From Ovis canadensis (taxonomy: Eukaryota; Chordata; Mammalia; Artiodactyla; Bovidae), in assembly GCF_042477335.2 (NCBI RefSeq), contig NC_091245.1:30390501-30454500 (forward strand): DNA of 64,000 nt, written 5' to 3'. Positions 34,171 to 44,279 of this stretch are shown piece after piece (position 1 is the stretch's first letter; each line of letters begins with the position of its first letter). The notes under the pieces were generated by a model that worked only from the letters and a program-made list of their open reading frames with translations, did no database searches and had not been told where the DNA came from. A program made the translations under genes and the position numbers.

Positions 34171-34391
34171 GAAAGTGAAGTGAGAGTATTAGTCACTCAG
34201 TTGTGTCTGACTCTTTGTGACCCTATGGACTGTAGCCCACCAGGCTCCTCTGTCCATGGAATTCTCCAGGCAAGAATACCAGAGCAGCTTGGCCTTTTCT
34301 TCTCCAGGGGATCTTCCTGATCCAGGGATCAAACCTGGGTCTCCTGCATTTCAGGAAGATTTTTTAACATCTGAGCCACCAGGGAAGTCTG
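34171..34391 (-). mobile_element. Bov-tA SINE with target duplication
   Basis: It reads tattagtcactcagttgtgt to gagccaccagggaagtct. Flanks tggcagtgtat (34160-34170) and tggtagtgtat (34392-34402) match at 10 of 11 bases. Confidence 0.96.
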
Positions 34392-34420
34392 TGGTAGTGT
34401 ATATATGAGACTAAATTTGT

Positions 34421-35216
34421 AATAAAAAACTCTAGAACATTAAAAAAATCCCAATATAACAGTGCACAGAAGATTCATGGAAACTGTCATAGTTTTCCTC
34501 CAGAGGACAGGGAGGCATTTTCCCCATTGAATAAATTTGAAGGGCTATAGGAGACAAAAATAGAGCTACTATATCCTTTAAGTCCTCTTTATTCACTATA
34601 CCAGTTACATATAGGATAATTCTTATGTAATAATATTAATTAAAAAGGCAATATACAGATTTATATATAATATACCTGAATGATGTGAAGTGAGAGAGAG
34701 ACAGAGAAAGAGAGAAGTGGGCAGGCCAGGAAAAAGGAAACAGTCTTTTTCTTTGCCTTGGAAAGGTCTGTGTCAACCAGCCTTTCTCTCTGGGCTCCCC
34801 AACCATCTTTCCTGACAGTGGTTAGTGGTCTGTTGGCTTCTATCATACTATAACTCATTTGTGATTATTGCTTTACATGTTTCTGATTAGAGTGTAAATG
34901 ACTTGAGTCAAAAGTGATATTTTATGTGGCTTTCTCTCCCCAGGGCCTAGGACAGAGCCTGGAAAACAATTAGCACAGAGATAGGTAATACTGATTCAAG
35001 AAAGGAAGGATGTTGTTAAAGCAAAGAAATGAAGGAAGGAAGCCAGGTCTAGTGCTTTGTCTGAGGGCTCCAAACTGCGGCAGCCACTCTCCTTTCTCCT
35101 CCCAGAATGTTCGGCTTATCTTTCTCAAATGTCCAGCCTTGCGTTAGTGACCTGTGTGCTCATATTAGTTATTTGTGAGCTATCCGAGGTTGGATCTATA
35201 TGCTGATAACATTAAT
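34421..35216. other. mostly single-copy, possible L2 3' end
   Basis: An (ag)-rich tract lies at 34690-34717. The text tttctctccccagggcctag, gacagagcctgg near 34930-34960 resembles the L2 3' end. Confidence 0.45.
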
Positions 35217-35296
35217 TATTTAGTTGCTAAGTCAAGTCCAACTCTTTGCGACCCCATGGACTATCGCCTGCCAGGCTCCTCTGTCCATGAGATTTC
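35217..35296 (-). mobile_element. BovA SINE fragment
   Basis: Only tagttgctaagtcaagtcca to ctctgtccatgagatttcc remain. Confidence 0.9.
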
Positions 35297-35402
35297 CAGT
35301 TTGGAAATGGAAATCCAGAGAGATTAAGGAGCTTGCCTGGGGCTACACAGTCAGTCAACAGTGGGGTCAGGATTTGAACTTAGTTCTGAGTCCCACAGAG
35401 AG
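35297..35402 (-). repeat. MIR fragment
   Basis: The text ccagagagattaaggagctt, gctacacagtcagtcaacag and tcaggatttgaacttagttc is in reverse MIR order. Confidence 0.8.
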
Positions 35403-35404
35403 GG

Positions 35405-35660
35405 ACAGGAGAGGTGGTGGAGTCTGGTGGTTAATCATGGGCTTAGGGGTCACACAGATTGTTTACCAGCTCATTCCTTACCTTTTGGGTAGTACTGGGC
35501 ACATTAAATTTCTCTAATCCTTGGTTTTATCATCTGCAAAAACAATGATCATAATAATATTTGTAAGGTTGTTGAGAGTTTTAACTAATTAATATGTATC
35601 CAGTGCTTATCACAGTCCCTGTCCAAGCATAAGAGCTCATCAATGGTGGTTACTATTTTA
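35405..35660 (+). repeat. MIR SINE
   Basis: It starts ggtggtggagtctggtggtt and continues through tccttggttttatcatctgc and aaggttgttgagagttttaa to the worn 3' end cataagagctcatcaatggt. Confidence 0.82.
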
Positions 35661-35997
35661 GGATGAGGAAAGTGGCTTAGTAGATGCTCCCTTAGTATGG
35701 AGGGATAAATATGTTTTATGATGAGATACAAAAGTGAATCACTTATAACTCCCCCAGGACCACCCCGCCTACCCCATGGCTGAGGAAGAGGTTGGTGCAG
35801 CCTATTCAGCCTCCTATCCCCTCGGAGCCTCTCTTAGCATCTCTGTTTGAGCCCAAGAACAGAGAGACATGCCCTTTTTTCACCTGAGAACATAATTTGG
35901 TGCTTAGAAAACATTTTTGACTTCAGCACTTTGGCCTTGGCTCACTTTGGGCTTAGCAGGAGAGGGAGGCCTTGGGGGGGAGGTTGGGTGTGGGAGG

Positions 35998-36090
35998 GAA
36001 CACAGAGAGGATCTGGGGGAGCACAGAGAAGGTCTAGGGGAGCATAGAGAGGGCATGGGGGAGCACAGAGAAGCAGTTTTGGGGAGCACT
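35998..36090 (+). repeat. 21-bp minisatellite
   Basis: Units begin at 35998, 36019, 36040 and 36061 and share g(a/g)(a/g)ca(c/t)agagag with a G-run end. The period is 21 bp, so the frame is kept and gives the heptad EHREXLG on the plus strand. A partial fifth unit starts at 36084. Confidence 0.9.
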
Positions 36091-36176
36091 TGCTTACTGA
36101 GTCCAGAGAGAGAGAGGAGAATCAGGGTCATAGCCTGAGTTCAATGTTTCTTCCCTGGGCCAGAAGTAGTCTTTGA

Positions 36177-36194
36177 TATGTGTGTGTGCATGCA

Positions 36195-36271
<77 letters not shown>
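36177..36271. repeat. compound microsatellite (GT)n(GA)n
   Basis: A GT tract with gcatgcatgc near its start switches at about 36237 to a pure GA tract of about 34 bp. Confidence 0.98.
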
Positions 36272-36274
<3 letters not shown>

Positions 36275-36791
36275 AATGTGAGCGGAAAGAGCAAGAGGGT
36301 CTGTGTCAGTTTGAATGTGTTGGGAGACAAGAAGCAATTGGATGTGATGGGCCACTAGTGCGAGTGTGAGTCATGTGTGTGTGTGTGTGCTCCTGGGAAA
36401 GACGAGCAGCTGTGTAGTAGACTTGTCACCATCAGTAGGGGTGACTGTGCAATGCAGGATTCTTTCATCTCACCTCTGTGGGTCTGGCTAGGGAGGTCAT
36501 GGTCCTAGCTGCTGGGATTGGAATGGGCTGGAGGCGGAGGAGTCCTCTTTATATCTGGGCAGGAAGTCCTTTACGGGGAGATTGGGTAGTTACAGATGCC
36601 AGGAGATTGATTATGCAGCCTGATTGCACAGCCCCTTTTCCATTGTGAGGACAAAGAAGCGAACACAGATACAGTGTTTGCACAAGAGATACTGGGGGTC
36701 AAGGGATTATGGGATTAGGGAACCCAGTGGCCATGGGATTCTCAAGTTGGAAAAGCCCTGAAGGATGATCTCAAGAGGACCTTCTGCAACG
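36272..36791. other. single-copy sequence, nothing recognised
   Basis: A minor (gt)n lies at 36374-36390. Confidence 0.5.
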
Positions 36792-36940
36792 GGTCCTGCT
36801 TAGTCACTGGTCGGCGCCTCAGTGGCCCTGCCCACTGGCAACCAGCTATCAGTAAGAGAAGGTTAGTGGTCCTGTTCAGTCACTGGACAGCACAGCAGTG
36901 GGCCTCGCCCACCAGCAACTATTAAGAAACACTGGTTAGT
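36792..36940 (+). repeat. two imperfect 76-bp direct repeats
   Basis: Units begin ggtcctgcttagtcactgg (36792) and ggtcctgttcagtcactgg (36868), and both end in ggttagt. They may lie in the upstream part of the ERV-like region that ends at 37659. Confidence 0.75.
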
Positions 36941-37378
36941 GAGGGGAATCAGACAACAGTGGAGTAGTGGTCGTGAGGAGGAGAGTGAGTTAAGAGGTGG
37001 ATCCCGGCCTTCTCCCTGAGGCCCTCCAGCTCAGTCCCTGGGGGATGGTGCTCTGCAGGGCTCCAGAGCCCTCCCCAAGGCCACCCACTAGCCTGGACCC
37101 AAGCCTTGCAGCAGCAGTGACCCTCCCCCTCATCCTGGTCTCTGTGGCCTAATAGCGGTGACTGTCTGCCTGGGTCGCAGTCTGTGGGACTGGTCTCCCC
37201 TCTTTGGGCTGCTGGACGAACCTGAGGGCCAGTTGGGTTGGGTGTCTAGCTCCTTCAGCGGTGACAGCTGAGGAGAGTCTGGGAACCTGACCCGGAGGGA
37301 GCTGCCAACTGAGCTCAGGACTGGGACGTTGGAGGGTGAAAGTTGTACCTGGGGACCTCGCTCTTTCTTGTCAGGACA

Positions 37379-37659
37379 GAGAATAACATTCGAAGAAGAC
37401 CATGACCTGACTTCAAGGACAAAGGATCTGAAACCAGGAAATTTGCAACAACTAAGTATGCCCCTCCCTTAGCTTTTCCTTTGAAAAGGTCTTTGATGAA
37501 AGCTTTCAGTAGCTTTGGGGTTTGTAGGCCATGAGCCACCCATGAGCCATCCTTGCATGGCCCTGTAATAAACGTTTCTCTTTTCTAAACTCCAGTGTTT
37601 TAGAATTGTTTGGCCTTACTGTGTGGCTCAGGCACACAGACTGGCGAAGTTCAGTAACA
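37379..37659 (+). mobile_element. probable ERV LTR (R/U5 end clear, 5' end uncertain)
   Basis: It opens tgtcaggacagag, has a poly(A) signal aataaa at 37567-37572 followed by a pyrimidine-rich stretch, and ends gttcagtaaca. This is the usual layout of a TG...CA LTR. No matching target duplication or primer-binding site was found. The LTR may really begin further upstream, perhaps near 36720. Confidence 0.6.
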
Positions 37660-39516
37660 CATACACTTGACCTTTACCCAAGAGGGGTCTCAGAGACTTG
37701 GACTAGAAAAAGGGTGGGAGAAAACCACACAGCTGGAAGGGATTGAATGGCTGTGTGAGTGGGAAGGATTGAGGTGGCCAGGAGGGCGGGCAGTGGTGCA
37801 GGGCACACGCTTCGATGGCACCCTGTTGGGATGGGGCAGGCGTGTTAAATGAGCTGGGAGAAGCAGAGCAGTGTTTACCCACTGACCACTGGAGTTGTTG
37901 GGGATCAGCACCCAGCCCCCTCCATGTCTGGGAGAAATCAGAGAGATATCTGTGGCAAGAAACCGAGGGCAAACTGGAAATTGAAGTGGGAGCCCAGTAG
38001 AGCAACTGGGCAGAGGAAGGTCCATCTCGAGCTGTACAAAAAGAATACTGGGCACCAAAATGCCCTCTGGAATAACCTGACAGCTGAGGTTTGGGTGGTG
38101 GGTGCAGTGACTGATGACCCACTCCAACTATCTTCTAAGTCAGGCTGGCTGGCCCTGAGACACTCATCAGACCCTGCAGCAGTCCTAACTCTACCTGAAA
38201 TACTCTCTCTCTTGAGCCCAGTTTGCTGATCCTGGATCTCTTCCTCTGTCTCAGAGTTCCTGACTTCCTACAGAGCTCTGCATTCCCTACACCTCTGCCA
38301 ACCTGGACCTGGCATTTGTTCAGGCCTGTGGACCTCTTCCCCTGTCCCCTGTCATAGTTTGGTTGGGATCTCGGTGAAGGTCCTTCACGTGGTGACACCC
38401 GGGGGCCAGCCTTGCTCTGCCTTGAGGGAAGGAAGCTCAGGGGAGGCTCAGTTGTAGATGTCTGGCCCTGTCCTCTAGGCATACCCCCCACCAAAGAGAG
38501 ATGCAGGGTTAGGGGAACTGTCCTTTACATGGTTTACTTGTGGGAGAGGCCCTGGGGCTGGGTCCAAGAGGCCATGCCCAGCCTGGTGCAGGAGCTGAAA
38601 GGGAAAGATGAGTTCAGTGCTAGGAAGGGAAGCTAGATTGGAGGCTAGAGTAGTGGGGAGATGCCTGGGTGGGGGTCAGATGAAGGGGAGGGAGGGCCTG
38701 GGTGACAAGCAGGTCAAGGTTAGTATGCCGGAGGCTGAGAGAGCCAAGTGGGTCTGAGAGTACAGAGCAGGGCAGCGGGGGACTCAGGACACAAATGCTG
38801 GTCCTCTTATATTGCTCCACTGCAGTGGGAAGTGAAGGATGAGATTCCTATTTGCTGGTCATCTGCGAACACATCTTCAACTAAGAGGAAACGGTAAAGT
38901 CCGCTGAGAGGCAGATGCCAAGGCAAGGCTAGATATTCAACAGATTTACTGGGGAAACGCTGCTGAAGGATAAAGGGGAGAAAGTGGCAGCAGGCAGGGC
39001 AAGCCTGTAGAAGAGATGCGGGTCTGCCCCTGGGAGAGCAGAGGTGAAGGTTAGGAGGGGTGGACAGGAAGGACTCAGACCCAAGCTCACTTCTGAGAAG
39101 GTTTTGGCCAGGCTGATACAGGGAGGAGCCCTGCCTTGGGCTCACCCTGAGTGGGGGTGGGCAGGCACCTGCTCCTGTGATGCACTCAGCCACTGGCTGT
39201 GCCTGGCAGGGTGGGCAGGTGGCACTGCCCCTGCTGCACTCAGTCACTGGCTGGGAGCTGCCCTGGGAAGCCTGGCCTCAGCCCACATGTGGTGGTGGAT
39301 CCAGAGGGGCAGCAGTAAGAGAGGGGCTTCCAGATCTGGTGGTGTATTTCCATAGTCTCTAAATGGCCTCAAAGAGGCCGAGGGAGGCGGCTACAAATCA
39401 CTTCCAGCGGCATGTTATCTCCATACTGCTTCTTCCAAATGCTCACTGGCATTTAAAGTTATTTAATCCAGTTCACCAGGCACAGGAATCTGTGGGAAGA
39501 GGGTCAGGGAATCAAG
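37660..39516. other. 1.86-kb island without recognised repeats
   Basis: GC-rich single-copy DNA with overlapping open frames on both strands (such as 37690-38127 minus and 37849-38229 plus). None shows a domain, and the frames overlap one another, so I do not call a gene. Confidence 0.5.
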
Positions 39517-39528
39517 AAAAGAGTCTTG

Positions 39529-40925
39529 CAGTGCAGAAGCTTTTAATTTTAATTAGGTCCCATTTGTTTGTTTTTGCTTTTATTTCTAATATTCTGGGAG
39601 GTGGGTCATAGAGGATCCTGCTGTGATTTATGTCAGAAAGTGTTTTGCCTATGTTTTCCTCTAAGAGTTTTATAGTTTCTGGTCTTATGTTTAGATCTTT
39701 AATCCATTTTGACTTTATTTTTCTGTATAGTGTTAGAAAGTGTTCTAGTTTCATTCTTTTACAAGTGGTTGACCAAATTAAAAGCTTCTGCACAACAAAG
39801 GAAACTACAAGCAAGGTGAAAAGACAGCCTTCAGAATGGGAGAAAATAATAGCAAATGAAGCAACTGACAAACAATTAATCTCAAAAATATACAAGCAAC
39901 TTATGCAGCTCAATTCCAGAAAAATAAACGACCCAATCAAAAAATGGGCCAAAGAACTAAACAGACATTTCTCCAAAGAAGACATACAAATGGCTAACAA
40001 ACACATGAAAAGATGCTCAACATCCCTCATTATCAGAGAAATGCAAATCAAAACCACAGTGAGGTATCATTTCACGCCAGTCAGAATGGCTGCTATCCAA
40101 AAGTCTACAAGCAATAAATGCTGGAGAGGGTGTGGAGAAAAGGGAACCCTCTTACACTGTTGGTGGGGATGCAAACTAGTACAGCCACTATGGAGAACAG
40201 GGTGGAGATTCCTTAAAAAACTGGAAATAGAACTGCCTTATGACCCAGCAATCCCACTTCTGGGCATACACACCAACGAAACCAGAACTGAAAGACACAC
40301 AAATGTTCATTGCAGCACTGTTTATAATAGCCAGGACATGGAAGCAACCTAGATGTCCATCAGCAGATGAATGGATAAGAAAGCTGTGGTACATATACAC
40401 AATGGAGTATTACTCAGCCATTAAAAAGAATACGTTTGAATCAGTTCTAACGAGGTGGATGAAACTGGAGCCTATTATACAGAGCGAAGTAAGCCAGAAA
40501 GAAAAACACCAATACAGTATACTAATGCATATATATGGAATTTAGAAAGATGGTAACGATAACCCTGTATGAGAGACAGCAAAAGAGACACAGATGTATA
40601 GAACAGTCTTTTGGACTCTGTGGGAGAGGGAGAGGGTGGGATGATTTGGGGGAATGGCATGGAAACATGTATAATATCATATAAGAAACGAATTGCCAGT
40701 CCAGGTTCGATACAGGATACTTGGGGCTGGTGCACTGGGATGATCCGGAGGGATGTTACGGGGAGGGAGGTGGGAGGGGTGTTCAGGATGGGGAACGAGT
40801 GTACACCTGTGGCAGATTCATGTTGATGTGTGGCAGAACCAATACAATATTGTAAAGTAATTAGCCTCCAATTAAAATAAATAAATTTAAATAAAAAAAT
40901 AAAAAAATTTCATATATATATATAT
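39529..40925 (+). mobile_element. L1 insertion with 5' inversion (twin priming)
   Basis: 39531 to about 39776 is L1 ORF2 sequence in reverse. From about 39775 to 40925 the rest of ORF2, the 3' UTR and an A/T-rich tail run forward. The pieces abut in the L1, sharing attaaaagcttctgcac. Flanking aaaagagtcttg at 39517-39528 and 40926-40937 is an exact 12-bp target duplication. The cut site (TTTT/CT on the minus strand) is close to the L1 endonuclease preference. Confidence 0.97.
39530..40545. pseudogene. L1 ORF2 C-terminal coding sequence, inverted and frameshifted
   Basis: Minus-strand codons at about 39531-39776 encode an ORF2 stretch with [20 protein letters not shown]. Plus-strand codons from about 39777 continue with [21 protein letters not shown] and [21 protein letters not shown] frameshift between about 40262 and 40300 moves the frame, which then reads [27 protein letters not shown] and ends at a stop after HIYGI (40545). 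The RT and endonuclease domains are absent. It cannot make an active protein. Confidence 0.93.
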
Positions 40926-40937
40926 AAAAGAGTCTTG

Positions 40938-41130
40938 TGGTTGAAAAAGCACTGGTCTCCAAGATTCGAGACCTGCATTCTCTGGTTCTGTCACTAACTC
41001 ATTTGCCACCAAAAGCGAGGCATCTCCCCTCTCTGGGATCACATCTACATTTGTAGATTGGGGTAATAGCAATTTTCACCTCCTAGACATGCTGTGAGGA
41101 TAAAAGAAAATTGTGGATGTGAAAGCTGGC
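40938..41130 (+). repeat. MIR SINE interrupted upstream by L1
   Basis: The text tggttgaaaaagcactggtc, tgcattctctggttctgtca, gtagattggggtaatagcaa and atgctgtgaggataaaagaa is seen. Confidence 0.75.
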
Positions 41131-41163
41131 TTTTAGCTGAAGAGAGTCACACAGTTATGTGTG

Positions 41164-41370
41164 AAAGTGAAAGGGCTTCCCAGTGGCTCAGATGGTAAAG
41201 AATCTTCCTGCAATGCAGGAGACCTAGGTTCCATCCCTGGGTCGGGAAAATCCCCTAGAGAAAGAAATGGCAACCCAGTCCAGTATTCTTGCCGGGAGAA
41301 TTCCTTGGACAGAGAAGCCTGGCAGGCTACAGTCCATGGGGTCACAGAGTTGGACACAACTGAGCTATAT
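41164..41370 (+). mobile_element. Bov-tA SINE with 11-bp target duplication
   Basis: It contains gggcttcccagtggctcaga, ggttccatccctgggtcggg and acagagttggacacaactga. It is flanked by agttatgtgtg at 41153-41163 and 41371-41381. Confidence 0.97.
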
Positions 41371-41381
41371 AGTTATGTGTG

Positions 41382-41769
41382 GGTGGACAGCATTCTGCCT
41401 GTGGAATACGTATCTCTCTGAATAAATTCTATTTCTCAAAGAAAGAATATACAGATGTGTGATGTTATATGAATTTATTAGTAGGGGTAGGCAGGGGTTA
41501 TTATGATGAGTAAGTAAGTTATTTAATGTGACATGCTTAGCCAGGCACAAAAGCTTAATAAAAATTAGCTGCTATGTTTTTTTCACCCACAGTCTGCAAG
41601 ACCAGTTCTATCCAGGGATAATTCTTGAACTCAGAGCTGCTGCTCAGGGCCCACACTGTCCTGGCTTAGCGTCCACTTCCTATGCCCACATTTGCTGGGA
41701 ATGAGGAGGCTCTGTGGAGGGAGGCTGCAGCCTAAGATTTAATGCTCTCTCGGTTCCTCTGCCTCTGTG
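41382..41769. other. single-copy sequence, nothing recognised
   Basis: No motif or repeat was identified. Confidence 0.5.
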
Positions 41770-41860
41770 AGGTAGGCAGTGTTAGTATCTCTGTTTACAG
41801 AACAGCTCAGAGAGGCAAAGTGTTTGTTCAAGGTCATGGAGCAGGCGTTTGTGACAACTT
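41770..41860 (-). repeat. MIR fragment
   Basis: The text tctctgtttacagaacagct, cagagaggcaaagtgt and tgttcaaggtcatgg is in reverse MIR order. Confidence 0.65.
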
Positions 41861-41979
41861 AGAGCTACCTGGGGCAGGAGTCATCAGACTGAACTCCCCC
41901 TCTCAGGAGTATGAAAAATGGGTCAGGGATGTCAAGGGCCTGGCAGAGCAGCGGTACAGGCCAGCTCAGCAAAGAGTTT

Positions 41980-42120
41980 CTTGTTATTGCTGTTGTTTAT
42001 TTGCTCAGTTTTGTCTGACTCTTTGCGACCCCATGGACTGCAGCACCCCAGATCCCCCTGTCCTTCACTGTCTCCCGGAGTTTGCTGAGATTCATGTCCA
42101 TGGAGCCGGTGATGCTATGT
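41980..42120 (-). mobile_element. BovB 3'-tail fragment, older subtype
   Basis: The text tttgctcagttttgtctgac, then gtccttcactgtctcccgga and ttcatgtccatggagccggt is seen. Confidence 0.9.
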
Positions 42121-42589
42121 TTACAGTACTTACTGTTATTTCAGTCCAGGTCGGCTCTGGGTGTGGGGAGCTGCTCCTCAAAAGCTTCCCGACTTCCTTC
42201 ATTTCCCGGCTGACCAGAGGTGCCACTCACACATCAGTGCACGTGCCCTCTCTGTTAGAAGGCTGGCTTGCTCTGTTGGTGCGTTCCTGGCATGGCTGCC
42301 CAGCAATGCCGACTCTGGGGCCTCTTGCCTTCTGGCAGGGAAGTGCCAGGTGCTTGGGTTGTTGCCCATTAACCAATGAGCTGTATCCAAGGGGAAGGCA
42401 TTTTTAATAGTTCTTTGGCATGTTTTCTGACCTCCAGTATTTTTAAGGCAAATTTCTGTCTCCCCCCTGCATTCATTATTCATTCAACCAACTTATCGAA
42501 TACTTGAAACACCACCACAAACTCTCACAATATCTATTCATGGAACTGGGAAGAGTGTAAAGGAAACAAGACTAGAATAATCACCATTG
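42121..42589. other. single-copy sequence, nothing recognised
   Basis: The 221-codon frame at 41742-42407 runs through MIR and BovB pieces and is not a gene. Confidence 0.5.
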
Positions 42590-42810
42590 AGACTTGTCCT
42601 GGGCCAGGCACCAAGCAGGTCACGACCCTTCCCGTCTTTACTCAGCCCTGTGAGGTGGGTGGTATTATTTCCTTGGTACAGACCAGAAAGCTGAGGAGTA
42701 GAGAAATAAAGTAATTTGCTTATGGACACACAATGAATAACTGTTGGTACAAAATTCAGACTTTTTGGCTCCCAAACCCAGGCTCTTAACTACTATACTG
42801 ATTGTCTTCT
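42590..42810 (-). repeat. MIR SINE, nearly complete
   Basis: The text cagccctgtgaggtgggtgg, agctgaggagtagagaaata and ttggctcccaaacccaggct is in reverse MIR order. Confidence 0.92.
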
Positions 42811-42869
42811 AAGGGCTCATGTTCCTTAAGAAATGTGTGTTTTAACATTTAGCTGTGCATTGAAAGTAA

Positions 42870-42950
42870 TCTTTAGAATCATTTAGGTCTAGATTCAATT
42901 GCACATCCACCATTTACTAGTTGTGTGACTTAGTAGGAAAAAAAAGCTTC
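42870..42950 (+). repeat. MIR core fragment
   Basis: The text gtctagattcaattgcacat and accatttactagttgtgtga is present, then it stops at an A run. Confidence 0.6.
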
Positions 42951-42989
42951 AACCATTGAACATTCTAGCTAGCACCTAAGTGCTGTATA

Positions 42990-43114
42990 TACAGCCACAC
43001 CTTGGAGAGATTGCATGTTGGGTTACCGACCACCACTATAAAGCGAATAGCACAATAAAGCCAGTCACACAAATTGCTTGCTTCCTTGGTGCAAACAAAA
43101 GTTATATTTATACT
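42990..43114 (+). mobile_element. Tigger1 (TcMar) terminal fragment
   Basis: It starts at a TA with cagccacaccttggagagat, a worn form of the Tigger1 terminal inverted repeat. It continues accactataaagcgaatagc, acaataaagccagtcacaca and gttatatttatactatatt. The other end is missing. Confidence 0.8.
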
Positions 43115-43116
43115 AT

Positions 43117-43247
43117 ATTAATCACTGACTCGATGGACGTGAGTCTGAGTGAACTCTGGGAGTTGGTGATGGACAGGGAGGCCTGGTGTGCTGTGATTCA
43201 TGGGGTCGCAAAGAGTTGGACACAACCGAGGGACTGAACTGAACTGA
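43117..43247 (+). mobile_element. BovB 3'-tail fragment
   Basis: The text atcactgactcgatggacgt, ctgggagttggtgatggaca and gggactgaactgaactga is present. It abuts the Tigger1 fragment. Confidence 0.95.
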
Positions 43248-43249
43248 AT

Positions 43250-43500
43250 AATTATTTTAACTTTATTTCCATTTTGTAGAAGAAAGAATCGAAGTTCAGA
43301 GAGGTTAAGTGATTTTCTCTAAGCATATTAGTTAAGGTCCAGTCAGAAGATAGAAACCACACAGTAATTTGAATAGAGAAAGTTTAATATAAAGAACTAT
43401 AAATGAGTTACAGGGAATATTAACTTCTAAAGGCCAAGATAACACTAGAGAATAAGGGAATACAGGAAGTAAGGAGCAATCTTTTCCTCTAAGGTGGAGG
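43250..43500 (-). repeat. MIR fragment then possible L1M relic
   Basis: 43250-43325 reads as reverse MIR (gaagttcagagaggttaagt). 43330-43500 (gaaaccacacagtaatttga, aagtttaatataaagaacta) resembles an old L1M end in reverse, less surely. Confidence 0.5.
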
Positions 43501-43576
43501 CAGGACACTTATGAAATAATAAGAAATATAAATATATATCAACATAATAATACTATACATATATATATGAAATATA

Positions 43577-43697
43577 ATATAGACATGAATCTGAGCCAAC
43601 TCCAGGAGACAGTGAAGGACACGGTAGCCTGGTGTGCTGCAGTCCATGGGGTTGCAGAGCTGGACATGATTAGTGACTGATCAACAGCAACAATATA
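43577..43697 (+). mobile_element. BovB 3'-tail fragment, older subtype
   Basis: The text agacatgaatctgagccaac, tccaggagacagtgaaggac, ccatggggttgcagagctgg and a worn end is seen. It is embedded in TA-rich sequence. Confidence 0.9.
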
Positions 43698-44279
43698 TAT
43701 GTATGTTTCTCTGCCCTGAATCCTGACATAGAGTTCCAAAAGCTCTATGATATCCTGAGTGATGGAGGAGGCAGGAGGACCTCACACGGAGCTCTTAAAT
43801 CCATTGGAATTTTCTGGGTGAAAGGAGTGTCTTTTGTTTTAATGATGCAACTCTTGGAAGGCTCCTGCATGGTCACCTGAAGTACCAAGCATGATTAAGA
43901 AACTTGGAACTTTCAGAACCACCCTCCATCATCTGGGGAGGGGAGAAGGGCTGGAGATTGAGTTAAAAATCGAGCATGCCTGTGTGATGAAGCCTGCATA
44001 AAAATATCCTGAATTATGGGATTGGGAGGATATCTGGGTTGGTGAACATATGCACAGGCCAAAAGGGTGGCACATGGCGCACCCCAGCTCTTTGGAGACA
44101 GAAGTGCCTACACTTGATCACTTCCAGATCTTACACTATGCACCTCTACCTCTGGCATCTGTACCCTGGTTCATCTGTACCCTTAATCATATCCTTCATA
44201 ATAAACTGGCAAATGTAAGAAAGTGTTTCCCTGACTTCTGTGAGTCATTATAACACGCGATTGAACCTGAGTAGGAGCT

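Larger units (their letters stand above)
33451..34420 (-). mobile_element. L1 3' end split by BovB and Bov-tA
   Basis: L1 text in reverse is found in three blocks. 33451-33553 has aattgaagtataattgcttt. 34026-34170 has ccctcttggacctccctccc, gcactgagcttagctcactg and tacaacaggttcccactagt. A short remnant follows 34392. A BovB (33554-34025) and a Bov-tA (34171-34391) inserted into it. Confidence 0.93.

Noticed and set aside
37690..38229. Overlapping 120-145 codon frames on both strands
   Set aside because: They overlap each other, lack motifs and have no start or splice context. GC-rich composition explains them.
41742..42407. 221-codon plus-strand open frame
   Set aside because: It reads through a reverse MIR and a reverse BovB tail, so it is a chance frame.
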